A stretch of 64,000 bases of DNA from NCBI GenBank assembly GCA_019217005.1, contig JAHBNG010000015.1, positions 62,001-126,000 on the forward strand. The letters are read 5' to 3'. Both the position numbers and the translations under genes were made by a program. Shown piece after piece: positions 37,661-47,291 of the stretch. Position 1 is the stretch's first letter. Every line of letters starts with the position of its first letter. The notes under the pieces are model-generated. The model saw nothing but the letters and a program-made list of their open reading frames with translations. It was not told the DNA's origin and ran no database searches. The stretch is from Chloroflexi bacterium TSY (GTDB lineage: Bacteria > Chloroflexota > Anaerolineae > Caldilineales > Caldilineaceae).

Positions 37661-39163
37661 CTTTACTTTCTGGTAAAAGAAAAGAGATGAGGTGAGAAAT
37701 GTGACAAAAAGCGGTTAGCGTTTCATCCTAAAGGTAGAGAACCCAAAAAGGAGGAAGGAATGCTAACCGCGCCAGAAATAACTATAGCAGTACTGATGAA
37801 TGTATTGCAAGTAACGCCGGTGGGAACAAACGTAAATGTAATGCGTCTGATGTGGGCGATGATGAATGGGTCGTTTCTGAAAAGTCGAGGAGCAATCCAT
37901 AGTGGATTGAGTGAAAGCGGGTTTGAAGATGAGGAGCTCCGGCGAAGCTGGTGGAGCTTTCGATATGGATCATGGGATATTGCAAGCCTGCTCATCGTGG
38001 CAAGAAGAAGTGGAGTGGAAAGGGAATGGGAGGCAAAAAAGTTAGAAGGATACCGAGTGAAAAGCATAGATATCACAGGGTTCTGGCGACCGAAGCTGCA
38101 AGGGAAAGTGAACCGACTCTATAACTCAACGGCTCGTCGGGCATTGCCCGCGCTCATCTTTGGAGTGATGATAAGCTCGGGGGGAGATAGGCGGGAAACG
38201 AGTGCCACTGCTCAAGGCAATCATGAGATGCGAGGTAGGCACAAAGGAAAGTGAGTTTCGGAAAAAGCTGCTGAAAGAGACGAAGAAATCACTGGAGTCA
38301 GACGAAGTGGCGGTGGTCGATGCCGGGTTTACAATCAGAGAAATGCTAGAAAGCGACGTCGACCGATTTGTCCTTCGGGAAGCGATTAACTGCACAGCGC
38401 GCCGCAATGAGTTACCCGAACGTAAGGAAAAAAGGCAGACCACCCGAATATGGTGATATTGTGCGTCCGCTCTCTCGATGCTATAGGGGAAAGCGACTCG
38501 AGGCCACAACTCCAGACTCGTTTGGTCAATTTGTCTATAGTGGTCGCCTGATTCGCTATCAAGCATGGCACAATCTCGTCCCCAGGACAACCAAGGTGGA
38601 TACAGCCAACCGCACCTATTCGATTTACGTCTTTCAGGATCCTGCTTATCACACACCTTTGGTTCTGGCGACCGTCATGGCTTTACAAGCTGAAACCATT
38701 TATCTTTTCTATCTGGAGCGCTGGCCTGTTGAACATCCCCCCTTGGCTTCCAAGCAGATGATTGGCTTACATCGTCAATTTGTTCATGCCGATGAGGCTT
38801 GCTTCCGCTTACCTGAACTGGGGCTGCTGGCTGGCAATCTTCTTTCCCATTTAGCCGCTTCTCTTCCTCCCATACCGACTGGCTACTGGGATCGAGAGCC
38901 TCAAGCCACTCCCGGCAGGCTGCGCCGCGTTCTCTCGAGTGCTCTTTTTCCAACTCCTGACCAACTCGACCCTGACTTTCGGAAAAAGGCCTCGGTTTCA
39001 CACCATTTACCTAAAGGCGTTCTCGCTCATCGCCGCCTCAATGCCGCTGCTTAAACTAGCCGAGCACTATTTTTACATTTTATCCCGTTTTTTCAGGGTG
39101 GATTCTTTTTTCCGCCCCTTTCGGTTTGCCCTTTGTCACTCAAGCCTTTACCAGAAAGTAAAG
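37661..39163 (+). mobile_element. IS4-family element, copy B, between tupC and tupA
   Basis: 1503 bp with the same 17-bp inverted ends as copy A. It is flanked by an 8-bp direct repeat TCTATTAA (37653-37660 and 39164-39171). It splits the tup operon after the tupC stop codon. Confidence 0.95.
37760..39054 (+). pseudogene. IS4 transposase, copy B, several indels
   Basis: Same protein as copies A and C. The last part (38368-39054) reads through the GGGG site where A and C break, and keeps FYLERWPVEHPPLASK, an exact Y-(2)-R-(3)-E-(6)-K IS4 signature. Upstream frames are broken by a 2-nt loss and a G loss near 37990-38020, an extra G in a run near 38180 and an extra A near 38430. No single frame covers the protein. 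Confidence 0.85.
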
Positions 39164-39171
39164 TCTATTAA

Positions 39172-39378
39172 GGCGATTCCAAAAAAATAATGCTCACGAA
39201 GTGGGCGCTTTACTCTCCATAGATGAACAGGATTGACAGGATGAGAAGAGAGAAATCCAGTCAATCCAGTCAATCTGTGGATCATTTAAAATTGGATTGG
39301 CCTACGGGATCAATCTCATTGTAAGATGGAAAAAGCAAAAATGATGCTGGTCGATGGTTAAAAAAGAGGTGAAAGTCT
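39172..39378. other. Leader region of tupA
   Basis: About 200 bp. A stretch at 39222-39290 carries GATGAACAGGATTGACAGGA and AATCCAGTCAATCC, resembling the family E interior. No promoter stands out. GAGGTG lies just before the TTG start of tupA. Confidence 0.4.
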
Positions 39379-40269
39379 TTGCTTCAACTTGGCAGATTTT
39401 GGTTTAACGATAAAATTTTGCTTCTGTTGGCATCAATTTGGGTAGTTGCGTGTAGCCATCAATTAGAAGCGCGATCCCAGAATCCACAATCTGATCAGAC
39501 AAACCTGATTCTGGCGACCACAACAAGCACGCAAGATTCAGGTTTACTAGAGGCCATTCTCCCTGAATTCGAAGCACAGCTTGACATTTCAGTTGCGGTG
39601 GTCGCTGTAGGAACAGGGCAGGCGCTCAAGTTGGGCGAGGATGGCAATGCGGACGTATTGCTCGTTCATGCCTGTGACCGCGAAGAAGCTTTTATGGCAG
39701 CCGGGCATGGTATTCGCCGGCATCAAGTAATGGTGAACGATTTTGTGATTCTTGGGAGCGTGGACGATTTGGCAGCCGTTGGAGGAAGCAATGATGTTGT
39801 CGCAGCGTTACAATCCATTGCTGAATCTGGTGTTCCTTTTGTCTCGCGAGGAGATGATTCGGGCACTCACATCAAAGAGCAAGCGCTCTGGAATGCAGCG
39901 ACTATTGCACCAGCAGGTGATTGGTATATTTCCGCCGGTCAAGGTATGGGAGCTGTCTTGACCATTGCCAATGAGTTGCAGGCATACACCCTCAGCGATC
40001 GTTCGACCTATCTAAAGCGTACACTGGAAGGCGTCGACCTAACCATCATGGTAGAGGAAGATCCACGACTCTTCAATCCCTACAGCGTGATGGCCGTCAA
40101 CTCGAACAAAGGGCCACACATCAAAGCTCAGGTGGCGAATGATTTCATCGATTGGTTACTGTCTGAGAAAACCCAAGAGTTGATCAGGCAATATGGTGTG
40201 AAGGAGTTTGGGACACCGCTCTTTACGCCTACCGCCGCCGATCCACGGCCGACAGATTGTGAACGATAG
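39379..40269 (+). CDS. tupA: Tungstate-binding lipoprotein (TupA-like)
   Basis: 296 aa from TTG 39379 (AGAGGTG 7 nt upstream). The signal region ends LASIWVVAC, a lipobox. The mature protein starts with ILATTTSTQDSGLLEAILP, the hallmark TTTSTQDSGLL of TupA/WtpA-related tungstate binders. SRGDDSGTHIKEQALW and SAGQGMGAVLTIANE complete the oxyanion site. It should bind WO4(2-) with high affinity outside the cell and deliver it to TupBC. An IS4 copy and about 200 bp lie upstream, so transcription may no longer be shared with tupBC. Confidence 0.9.
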   Translation: MLQLGRFWFNDKILLLLASIWVVACSHQLEARSQNPQSDQTNLILATTTSTQDSGLLEAILPEFEAQLDISVAVVAVGTGQALKLGEDGNADVLLVHACDREEAFMAAGHGIRRHQVMVNDFVILGSVDDLAAVGGSNDVVAALQSIAESGVPFVSRGDDSGTHIKEQALWNAATIAPAGDWYISAGQGMGAVLTIANELQAYTLSDRSTYLKRTLEGVDLTIMVEEDPRLFNPYSVMAVNSNKGPHIKAQVANDFIDWLLSEKTQELIRQYGVKEFGTPLFTPTAADPRPTDCER

Positions 40270-40614
40270 GAAAATTACGATTTTTGTTCGCAAAGCGATC
40301 GTTTCGACGCGAACGATTTACGACACGAACCGGGGAGATGAAAATTGGGTTAACAGTGGATGATTCACAAGGTAATCACCCACTGTTAACCAACAACCAA
40401 TTACGAACAACTCCACTTTAACAATTCCAAATTAGCCCGTTCCAGGTGACAGTCACTGACGAACGGGACTCAAATTGATAGCGATCATCTCTCTACCCAT
40501 CAGCTAACGTGACGGTCACCTAGAGCCGATGTCCGCTTCAAATTTGAAATTGCTGAATCTGATGACATTGACTTGACAACTAATTACCATCAACCAGCAA
40601 CCAATTACCAACAA
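40270..40614. other. Convergent intergenic region between tupA and AOR remnant
   Basis: 345 bp with two hairpins. One has arms GTTAACAGTGG and CCACTGTTAAC (40352-40400). Another has arms CCCGTTC and GAACGGG (40438-40469) enclosing GTGACAGTCAC. Repeated ACCAACAACCAATTAC-like words occur at both ends. The hairpins could serve as bidirectional terminators or be repeat relics; no T-run follows them. Confidence 0.45.
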
Positions 40615-41969
40615 CTACGCCAGAATCGGATCGTAAAGATTCTGCACGTCTTTGGCGTGGAATCGCATTACGTGATTTGTGGGGGGCAAAGGCTCTGTAT
40701 AGAAGAAATCGGGTAATTCATCATCTTTTTCCCCAAAACCCGCCTGTTTGTTGAACTCCTTCTCCATCACAAGTGCATCTTGGCCGAGCTTGCGGAAGAA
40801 GTCGGGCGTAATATCTGTGCCGTGTGCGCCATTGGCAGACTCAGCCAGAAACTCATAGTTGACATCGGTGACGCTGCGCCCGAAGATGCAGAGCCCAATT
40901 GAGTCGGTCGCGGCAACAGTTGTCTGGACGTCCAAACTCTGCTCCAGAAGCTCTTCCAACTCCATTTCGTGAGAATTGAGGCGCGGTAGATTGCCAGCAG
41001 TGTGATCAGCACCTTGGGCTGTAGACATCATGCTGATACCCGTGCCCTCAATGGAACGAGGGTCGTACGCGCTAATGGCCTGTTTCTTAATCACGGGTAC
41101 ACGGGCAACCTCAAAGTGTTCTCCAACCCGGGCCGTGCCCTGTGCATAGATCTGACCCTTTTCTGTACCCAAGCGTACTTCTTTCAGCGCATCGATCATA
41201 AAATCGACATCGCCAAACTCGGCCAAACCAGCTTCCATCCCATCGTTCCAATCGCTTTGTAGAATTTTTCAACAACCGGATCGTCCAGTAACATCTTGGC
41301 ATAATCCTTGACGCTTTCACGTACCCGTTTTGGATCATAGAAATCGGGATTCTTATCCAAGTCAACCACGATTGCTTTGACCTTTTTGCTGCCCATGACG
41401 GCCCCTACACCACCGCGTGCAGCCAATCGAGAGGGGCGGCGGTCAGAATCGCTGATGGCAATCCCCGAAAGCAGTCCTTGATATTCACCGACCGGACCAC
41501 AGAGAGCTAGCGTCGTTTTGTTCCCATATTTTTCATGGAGCAATTCGGCTGCTTCAAAATTGCCTTTGCCCATGTAGGGCGATGCATCATCAAAATCGAT
41601 CGTGCCATCCTTGTTGACATGAATCACGATCCACTCGTCTGACGCATCGTGCAGGGTCAAGCCTGCGATGTTCAGTTGGCCAAGCCCATAGCTAAAAGTT
41701 CCTCCACTATTTGCCTCTTTAATACCGCCAGTCAGGGGACTCTTACAGCCAACACTGGTTCGGTTTGCATTCGAGAAGCTGGTTCCAGCAAAGGGGCCAG
41801 CTGAAAAGATCAGTGGATTGGCTGGCGAGAGCGGATCAACCTTCGCGGCATCCGCCTCCAGAAGCGTTTTGGCAATGAGGTATCGACCCGCTTTTAGGAT
41901 TTCTTCACCTTGCAGTTCCTTTTCTTGAACGGTGCGATCTTTGACGTTAATATCTAGGTATTTGCGCAT
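40615..41969 (-). pseudogene. aor: Aldehyde:ferredoxin oxidoreductase with internal deletion
   Basis: AOR-family tungsten enzyme. ATG 41969 has a perfect AGGAGG. The first part has KYLDINVKDRTV, PLIFSAGPFAGTSF, CKSPLTGGIKEANSGG and LAARGGVGAVMGSKK (tungstopterin domain 1). It then runs to KAIGT and changes frame. The second part begins DGMEAGLAEFGDVDFM and ends with DSIGLCIFGRSV and the C-terminal domain. Together they give about 455 aa against about 600-620 in the family. The missing centre contains the Cys cluster (GCYGCP-type) for the [4Fe-4S] centre, so about 450-600 bp was deleted near 41240. Only the last cluster cysteine (GLC) remains. Inactive as it stands. Confidence 0.88.
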
Positions 41970-42053
41970 CAATTTCCTCCTTGGATCTGAGAGCTTTGCT
42001 GAAATGATAAGCCATCATTTAGAAAAATGTATTGCCGACTTGTAGGTGATGAT

Positions 42054-42074
42054 GAACAAACAAGCTGTTTGTTC
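42054..42074. repeat. Family H small hairpin, copy 2
   Basis: Arms GAACAAACA and TGTTTGTTC with an AGC loop, preceded by GGTGATGAT and followed by TAC, in the gap between the AOR remnant and the hydroxylase gene. Confidence 0.75.
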
Positions 42075-42145
42075 TACAGTTTATGATCCATGCTTGATAT
42101 ATATTTGATATTGATAACCAATAGTACCGTGTCATAGAACAGAAG

Positions 42146-44875
42146 TCAATCGACGACGCTGGTTTGTCGCAATGCTTCTTTTCCCCGCTCTGGCATAAAT
42201 GGAATCTGTCTTAGTCGCACGCCTACTGCGTCAAAGACGGCATTGGCAATTGCTGCCGGTGTCGGATTCTGGGTTGCTTCACCACTACCCAAGAAAGGCA
42301 GATCGGGACGATTCAGTAAAATCGTCTCAATCATCGGCATTTGCGTAAAGCGCAAAATCGGATAGGTGTCCCAATCTCGGCTGAGAATCTCACGTTGATC
42401 AAACTTCACTTCCTCCATCAGCGTCCAACTGGCAGCTTGCACAAAGCCACCTTCAAGCTGATTGCTCAGTCCATCGGGATTGACGACCTGCCCTGCATCA
42501 GCCGCAATGACGGCCCGCTCAAGTGAAATCTCACCACTCTCTCTGTCGACCTCAACTTCAACCACAATGGCTGCATAACATTGAATATTTTTATACTGCG
42601 CAAACGCAATTCCTTGACCTCGTCCGTTGTTCGATGGCATTTGTTTCGATGACCAACCTGCTTTGTCTGCTGCCGCCTGAATGACAGCTTTTGCTCGTTC
42701 GTCCTCTAAATTCTGCAAGCGATAAACAACCGGATCGATGCCAGCCGCGAGGGCTAGTTCATCCATAAATGATTCAATGGCAAAGATGTTGGCATAGGCC
42801 CCCAGACTGCGCATGGCCGAGACGCGCAGGGGGCTATTCGGGACAAAGTGCGTAACCACGCGACGTTTGGGGAACGCATATAGCGGATCAGCATTGCGGT
42901 GTCCACCCATATGGCGTGCACCAACTCGTGGCCTTGGCTGTGGTGCCGGAATTGGGATATTTAAGTGCCAAGTTGCTAACAATCCAGATTCACCGTCACC
43001 TGGACGTGGTCGTGTTGTATGAGGATAGCTCCAAGCGTCATGGTTCCAATCGATGACGGAACCGTTCTCATCCAGACTCGCTTGCATCTGAATCACCATT
43101 GCCGAGCTATATGGCTCCCAGGTATGTTCATCCTCTCGCATCCACTTGAGCGAAATCGGACGACCAGGGCGGGCGCATGCCAGAAGCGCTGCGTCCAGAG
43201 CCACGTCATCAGCGCCGTTGTGACCATAACAGCCAGCACCTTGCATATGGACCACATGAACCTTATCTGGCTTCATTCCCAGAACCTGGGCCAGGCAGCC
43301 GCACAGCGGATAGACTCCTTGGGTGTGACTCCAGACCGTTAATTTACCATCTTCAAATTGAGCCACCGCCGCTGAAGGTCCCAATGAGGCATGCATATGA
43401 TAAGGACGATGGTAGGCCGCGCTCAACGTCTGGGTAGCGCCATCAGGTATATGGATGGGCGGGATTTCGTCCGTGACGGTACAACCATCTACGACCAGAT
43501 TTGAATAGGCATGTTGGCTCTGTAAATCCCGATAGATCTCTTCCGGGGATGGGAAACTCGTCTTATTATTCCAGATTGCTTTTTCCCGCAACTGCTCGCA
43601 AGCCCAAATTGCCTGTTCTTCCCGTTCGGCAATCACGCCGAGGAAGCTTCCATCACGCACGACTTGAACGACGCCAGGCATTTGGGCAATACTCTCCTCG
43701 TCTAGAGAAACCAGAAGGGCCTGATAGCCAGGTGGACGTACAATTCTGGCGTGAAGCATTCCTGGAAGGGCTAGATCATGGACAAAGAGAGGGGCGCCCG
43801 TCACCTTGGCCGGTAGGTCCAAGCGGATTGCTGATTGGCCGATGACAGTGTGGTGACCCGACCGTTTGGGAGAAACAAGACCGGTAATCTGACGGCCGAA
43901 TTTCTGCCCACCAAAGAGAGCCCAATAAGAGATCTGACGCCCTGTCGCGGGATCGGTGATGAGCCCGTCTTCCACCTCTAGATCGACAGCAGGCGTCTCC
44001 GCCTCTAACTCTTCATGGGCCAATCCTAATAGAATGTGGCGTGCCTCTGCTGCTGCCTGTCGTACTGCGTTGCCACTCATTTCCATCGACATGCTGCCCG
44101 CGGTTATGCCCTCATCGGGAGACTGCTCTGTGTCGGCACTCACAACACGGACCCGCTCCAAGAACACATCCAACTCCTCTGCCGCAAGCTGAGCGATTGC
44201 GGTTACGATTCCCTGGCCAATCTCAGCTTTGCCTGTCAATACAGTTACAGTTCTCTTGTCATTGTCTGGGTTGGCAGCATCGATGCGAATCCAGTCATCC
44301 AGCTCTGGCGTCTCTTGCAGAGAAGGAGAAAGTGTCGGCGGTGACAACCGGGTGCTATCTGTCTCCAAAGCGATTGGAGTTGCCTTCGCTATTTCATAGA
44401 TCGGCTCCTCATCGGGCCGCCCGATGCGCATCTTGATCGCTCGCCGAACACGCTCATAGATGCCACAACGGCAGAGATTGTCGTTCAACGCCTCTCGGAT
44501 TTCTTCATCCGACGGGTAACGGGTGCGATTCAGCAGCCCTTGGGCTGCAATGATCATACCCGAAATACAATATCCACACTGAATTGCCTGTTCAACCATA
44601 AAGGCTTCCTGAAGAGGATGAAGATCGTTGATATTCCCCAACCCCTCGAGTGTGATGATCTCTGTGCCTTCCGCTCGATCAATGGGAAGTTGACAGCTCG
44701 GCACATCGTTGCCATCGATCAATACTTTGCAAGCGTTGCACTGCTCTTGACCACAGCCATATTTGGGACCCTTGAGTCCCAGATCGTTGCGTAGAACGTA
44801 GAGTAACGGAGTTTCGGGGGCAATACGCAATTGATGGGTTTTCCCATTGACGTTTAGCGTGATTGGGTGTGACAT
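42146..44875 (-). CDS. Xanthine-dehydrogenase-type molybdenum hydroxylase, fused iron-sulfur and molybdopterin subunits
   Basis: 909 aa. Residues 1-150 hold the two [2Fe-2S] domains: YGCGQEQCNACKVLIDG and later QCGYCISGMI with NLCRCG. Residues 200-909 are the molybdopterin subunit, more like the IorB/nicotinate dehydrogenase branch: TGKAEIGQGIVTAIAQLAAEEL, GYNGAD-like CYGHNGADDVALDA, SAMRSLGAYANIFAIESFMDELA, and the active-site GSGEATQNPTP with the catalytic glutamate. Family members hydroxylate N-heterocycles or aldehydes. No FAD subunit is nearby, so electrons may go to a cytochrome or other carrier. The MSHPIT start (44875) is chosen because upstream codons come from a family-D repeat. Confidence 0.87.
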   Translation of the reverse strand: MSHPITLNVNGKTHQLRIAPETPLLYVLRNDLGLKGPKYGCGQEQCNACKVLIDGNDVPSCQLPIDRAEGTEIITLEGLGNINDLHPLQEAFMVEQAIQCGYCISGMIIAAQGLLNRTRYPSDEEIREALNDNLCRCGIYERVRRAIKMRIGRPDEEPIYEIAKATPIALETDSTRLSPPTLSPSLQETPELDDWIRIDAANPDNDKRTVTVLTGKAEIGQGIVTAIAQLAAEELDVFLERVRVVSADTEQSPDEGITAGSMSMEMSGNAVRQAAAEARHILLGLAHEELEAETPAVDLEVEDGLITDPATGRQISYWALFGGQKFGRQITGLVSPKRSGHHTVIGQSAIRLDLPAKVTGAPLFVHDLALPGMLHARIVRPPGYQALLVSLDEESIAQMPGVVQVVRDGSFLGVIAEREEQAIWACEQLREKAIWNNKTSFPSPEEIYRDLQSQHAYSNLVVDGCTVTDEIPPIHIPDGATQTLSAAYHRPYHMHASLGPSAAVAQFEDGKLTVWSHTQGVYPLCGCLAQVLGMKPDKVHVVHMQGAGCYGHNGADDVALDAALLACARPGRPISLKWMREDEHTWEPYSSAMVIQMQASLDENGSVIDWNHDAWSYPHTTRPRPGDGESGLLATWHLNIPIPAPQPRPRVGARHMGGHRNADPLYAFPKRRVVTHFVPNSPLRVSAMRSLGAYANIFAIESFMDELALAAGIDPVVYRLQNLEDERAKAVIQAAADKAGWSSKQMPSNNGRGQGIAFAQYKNIQCYAAIVVEVEVDRESGEISLERAVIAADAGQVVNPDGLSNQLEGGFVQAASWTLMEEVKFDQREILSRDWDTYPILRFTQMPMIETILLNRPDLPFLGSGEATQNPTPAAIANAVFDAVGVRLRQIPFMPERGKEALRQTSVVD

Positions 44876-44892
44876 GGAGATGTTCTTTTTTG

Positions 44893-44970
44893 GTGTGTGT
44901 CCCAAGGTGTGTAAATGCAGTGGCTCTCTGACTGAGCAGCGTTCATTTACACACTTTGTGGTACACGCTC
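44893..44970. repeat. Family D MITE-like repeat, copy 3
   Basis: 78 bp with ends GTGTGTCCCAAGGTGTGTAA and CACTTTGTGGTACACGCTC, immediately upstream of the hydroxylase gene. The following 44971-45401 also holds a family-H variant (45112-45132) and a family-C repeat (45235-45324); no gene was seen there. Confidence 0.85.
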
Positions 44971-45111
44971 TTCTTTTTTGGAATCTGAAATATACGATAG
45001 AATCGTAGCATGAAGGTTTTGAAGACATTGATGAAGAGGTGAACCTACCCTTCAATTCCTTCAATATCTTCTCGGTAAGAAATATATGAGTCATCGGTTC
45101 AGCTAATTATA

Positions 45112-45132
45112 GAACAAAAAGCTTGTTTGTTC
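45112..45132. repeat. Family H small hairpin, variant copy
   Basis: GAACAAAAAGC followed by TTGTTTGTTC: one arm diverged from the consensus. Confidence 0.55.
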
Positions 45133-45234
45133 TAACATTACGAACAGACTTTATGTGATTCCGAATAATGAATGTGGATGCTACGCATCTGTACCAAACA
45201 CTAAGTGGGCCTTATCATCTGATGACAATGATGA

Positions 45235-45324
45235 CTAAGAACCTATCCGAAAAGTGGTTGTGAATCCATCCAACTTCTCGAGTGAGAATGGATCGTCACA
45301 GAACTTTTCGGATAAGCACTAAGA
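45235..45324. repeat. Family C inverted repeat, copy 2
   Basis: About 90 bp with arms AACCTATCCGAAAAG and CTTTTCGGATAAGCACT, uninterrupted here. It lies upstream of the LLM oxidoreductase gene. Confidence 0.8.
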
Positions 45325-45401
45325 CTGAAGAATAATTGGGCAACGAATAGATGAACGGTTGTATGAGTCTCTGATACATATCATGATAAAGGAGAAATCT
45401 C

Positions 45402-46220
45402 ATGAACTACGGTATTGTGATTGGCGGTGGACACCCCCAACGCGTGATTGAGATTGCACAAATGGCTGAAGAAGCTGGCTGGGACGGTTTTTTCCTACCC
45501 GAAGGATTATATGGCATCGATCCATGGGTGCTTTTTGGTGGAATTGCCGTCAAAACCGAACGGATTTGCATTGGCACCCTCTTGACGCCTCCATCAAGGC
45601 GCCGTCCGTGGAAATTGGCCAGCGAAGCACTTGCGCTCAACCTGCTATCGGACGGGCGTGCGATTCTTTCGCTGGGGCTGGGCGCTCTTGATACAGGATT
45701 TGAGATGTTTGGCGAGGAAACTGATCGGAAAACGCGGGCCGAACTGATGGATGAGGCCATTGATATCATGGATCAGCTCTGGACGCGGCGGACGATTTCT
45801 CATGGCGGAAAGCATTACCAGGTCGAGGGAGAGCTCTTCTTTGCCATTCCAGCTCCCAAACAACAACCGAGGATACCGATCTGGGTGACAGGTGCTTGGC
45901 CCCGGATGAAGTCCATGCGACGTGTGCTTCGCTGCGATGGAATTTTGGCGAGCAAGATGCCAGCAAGTGGTAAATCCGAGCCATTGACACCCGATGACGT
46001 CCGCGAAATTCGCGCCTATGTGAACGAGAACCGCACGCTTTCATCTCCATTCGATATCATTGTAGAAGATGTGTCGCCCGGAGATGATCCGGTCGCTGCC
46101 GCGGAGAAAGTCAGGCCCTGGATGGAGGCTGGTGCAACGTGGTGGATCGAATCTCCGTGGGACGCTCCGGATGAAGAGGCTGTCGTTCGGCGAATTCAGC
46201 AGGGACCGCCGACCTATTAA
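45402..46220 (+). CDS. LLM-class (luciferase-like) flavin-dependent oxidoreductase
   Basis: 272 aa TIM-barrel protein of the bacterial luciferase-like family, expected to bind F420 or FMN. Features: AQMAEEAGWDGFFLPEG near residue 23, VKTERICIGTLLTPPSRRRPW, ALNLLSDGRAILSLGLGA, and TDRKTRAELMDEAIDIMDQLW, all standard in this family. GWDGFFLPE is the usual substrate loop. AAAGGAGAAA precedes the ATG. Stands alone between repeats; the substrate cannot be told. No helix-turn-helix or partner reductase nearby. Confidence 0.87.
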   Translation: MNYGIVIGGGHPQRVIEIAQMAEEAGWDGFFLPEGLYGIDPWVLFGGIAVKTERICIGTLLTPPSRRRPWKLASEALALNLLSDGRAILSLGLGALDTGFEMFGEETDRKTRAELMDEAIDIMDQLWTRRTISHGGKHYQVEGELFFAIPAPKQQPRIPIWVTGAWPRMKSMRRVLRCDGILASKMPASGKSEPLTPDDVREIRAYVNENRTLSSPFDIIVEDVSPGDDPVAAAEKVRPWMEAGATWWIESPWDAPDEEAVVRRIQQGPPTY

Positions 46221-46233
46221 TTTATACGGAAAT

Positions 46234-46360
46234 CAATAGAGATTATAAGGATTCAGAATATGGGACACAGATGAACACAGATTTCATGGATTTACTCTGA
46301 GAGAATCCGTGTTCATCCTGAAAATCCGTGTCCTACTTTTCAATCCCTATAATGTGTAAT
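46234..46360. repeat. Family E MITE-like repeat, copy 3
   Basis: About 127 bp with both ends preserved (AATAGAGATTATAAGGATT, CCTATAATGTGTAAT) and the inner hairpin around GATGAACACAGATTT. The remainder to 46517 shows no gene. Confidence 0.8.
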
Positions 46361-46517
46361 ATGAAAAGCGGCGTTTTGAGATTGGAGCATAGAGACTGGA
46401 GACCGGCGTAGTGAATTGTCAATCGTCAACGGGCAATCGTCAGTTGGAAATAATCTCGGCAGTCGATATCGAGCCATTCAGCACCTAATCGGCTCTAATC
46501 CGTTGTCCGATCTGTTG

Positions 46518-47063
46518 CTAAAACCACTGGCGCGCCTTCTTGGCAGTCACGATTTCTGTATTCATTCCGACCCAATGCATACTGCCATTATAGCGGCCAT
46601 GCTCCATTTTGATACAGCGGTCCATAATCACAGTGAGACCGGCCTTTTGAGCGAGTTGGGCCGCTTCTTCATTGACCACACCGAGCTGAAGCCAGAGCGT
46701 CTTGGCGCCAATCTCAATGGCCTGTTGAGCGATCTCCAGACACTCTTCTGGTCGGCGAAAGACGTTGACCATATCGATGGGCCCGGTTTCCTCCTGGTCG
46801 ATCGAAAGCAGATCGGGATAAGACCGACGACCGAAGATTTCAGTGGCGCGTGGGTTTACGGGGGCGACTCGATAACCTGCATAGTGGATATATGAACCAA
46901 CAAAATGGCTAGGGCGCTGTGTGTTTGGTGAGAGACCGACAATAGCGATTGTCTTTGTCTCTCCAAGAACACGCTGGATGATGGAGGGGTTCTGATACGT
47001 TTCGCGTAAGTCATTAGAAAGCCTGGAGTCCAGGCTGACATCGTTCGCTAATTGGTCGATCAT
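46518..47063 (-). CDS. CoA-binding-domain protein (YccU/COG1832 type)
   Basis: 181 aa from ATG 47063. IQRVLGETKTIAIVGLSPNT near residue 28 is the Rossmann-type CoA-binding motif. PSHFVGSYIHYAGYRVAPVNP and PIDMVNVFRRPEEC follow, and WLQLGVVNEEAAQLAQKAG with VIMDRCIKMEH closes the domain, as in COG1832. The family resembles the CoA-binding part of succinyl-CoA synthetase, but the role is unknown. ORF extension to 47099 would add residues from a repeat-adjacent region. A family-A hairpin lies just upstream. Confidence 0.88.
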   Translation of the reverse strand: MIDQLANDVSLDSRLSNDLRETYQNPSIIQRVLGETKTIAIVGLSPNTQRPSHFVGSYIHYAGYRVAPVNPRATEIFGRRSYPDLLSIDQEETGPIDMVNVFRRPEECLEIAQQAIEIGAKTLWLQLGVVNEEAAQLAQKAGLTVIMDRCIKMEHGRYNGSMHWVGMNTEIVTAKKARQWF

Positions 47064-47103
47064 GCAATATGCTCCATTTAATTTTTCAGCAGACAGCAAT
47101 CGT

Positions 47104-47221
47104 TATAGATGTTCAGATAATGTTTTTCCACGCAAAACAGTAGCTTGTCAGCCGGTCAGCTCTCTGGCTGACCGGCTGAAATGCCATCAACGACAGGAAA
47201 ATCTTTTCCTGAAAGGCTATA
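47104..47221. repeat. Family A hairpin repeat, copy 3
   Basis: 118 bp, TATAGATGTTCAGATAATG to GAAAGGCTATA. The inner stem is shorter than in copies 1 and 2, with GCCGGTCAGC and GCTGACCGGC arms. Between the CoA-binding gene and metY. Confidence 0.8.
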
Positions 47222-47291
47222 GATTCCTTCGTTTTCGCTCAGGACAAGCCTTCGTTCTACTCGAGAATGAGACGATTTCAGTCTACTGATT

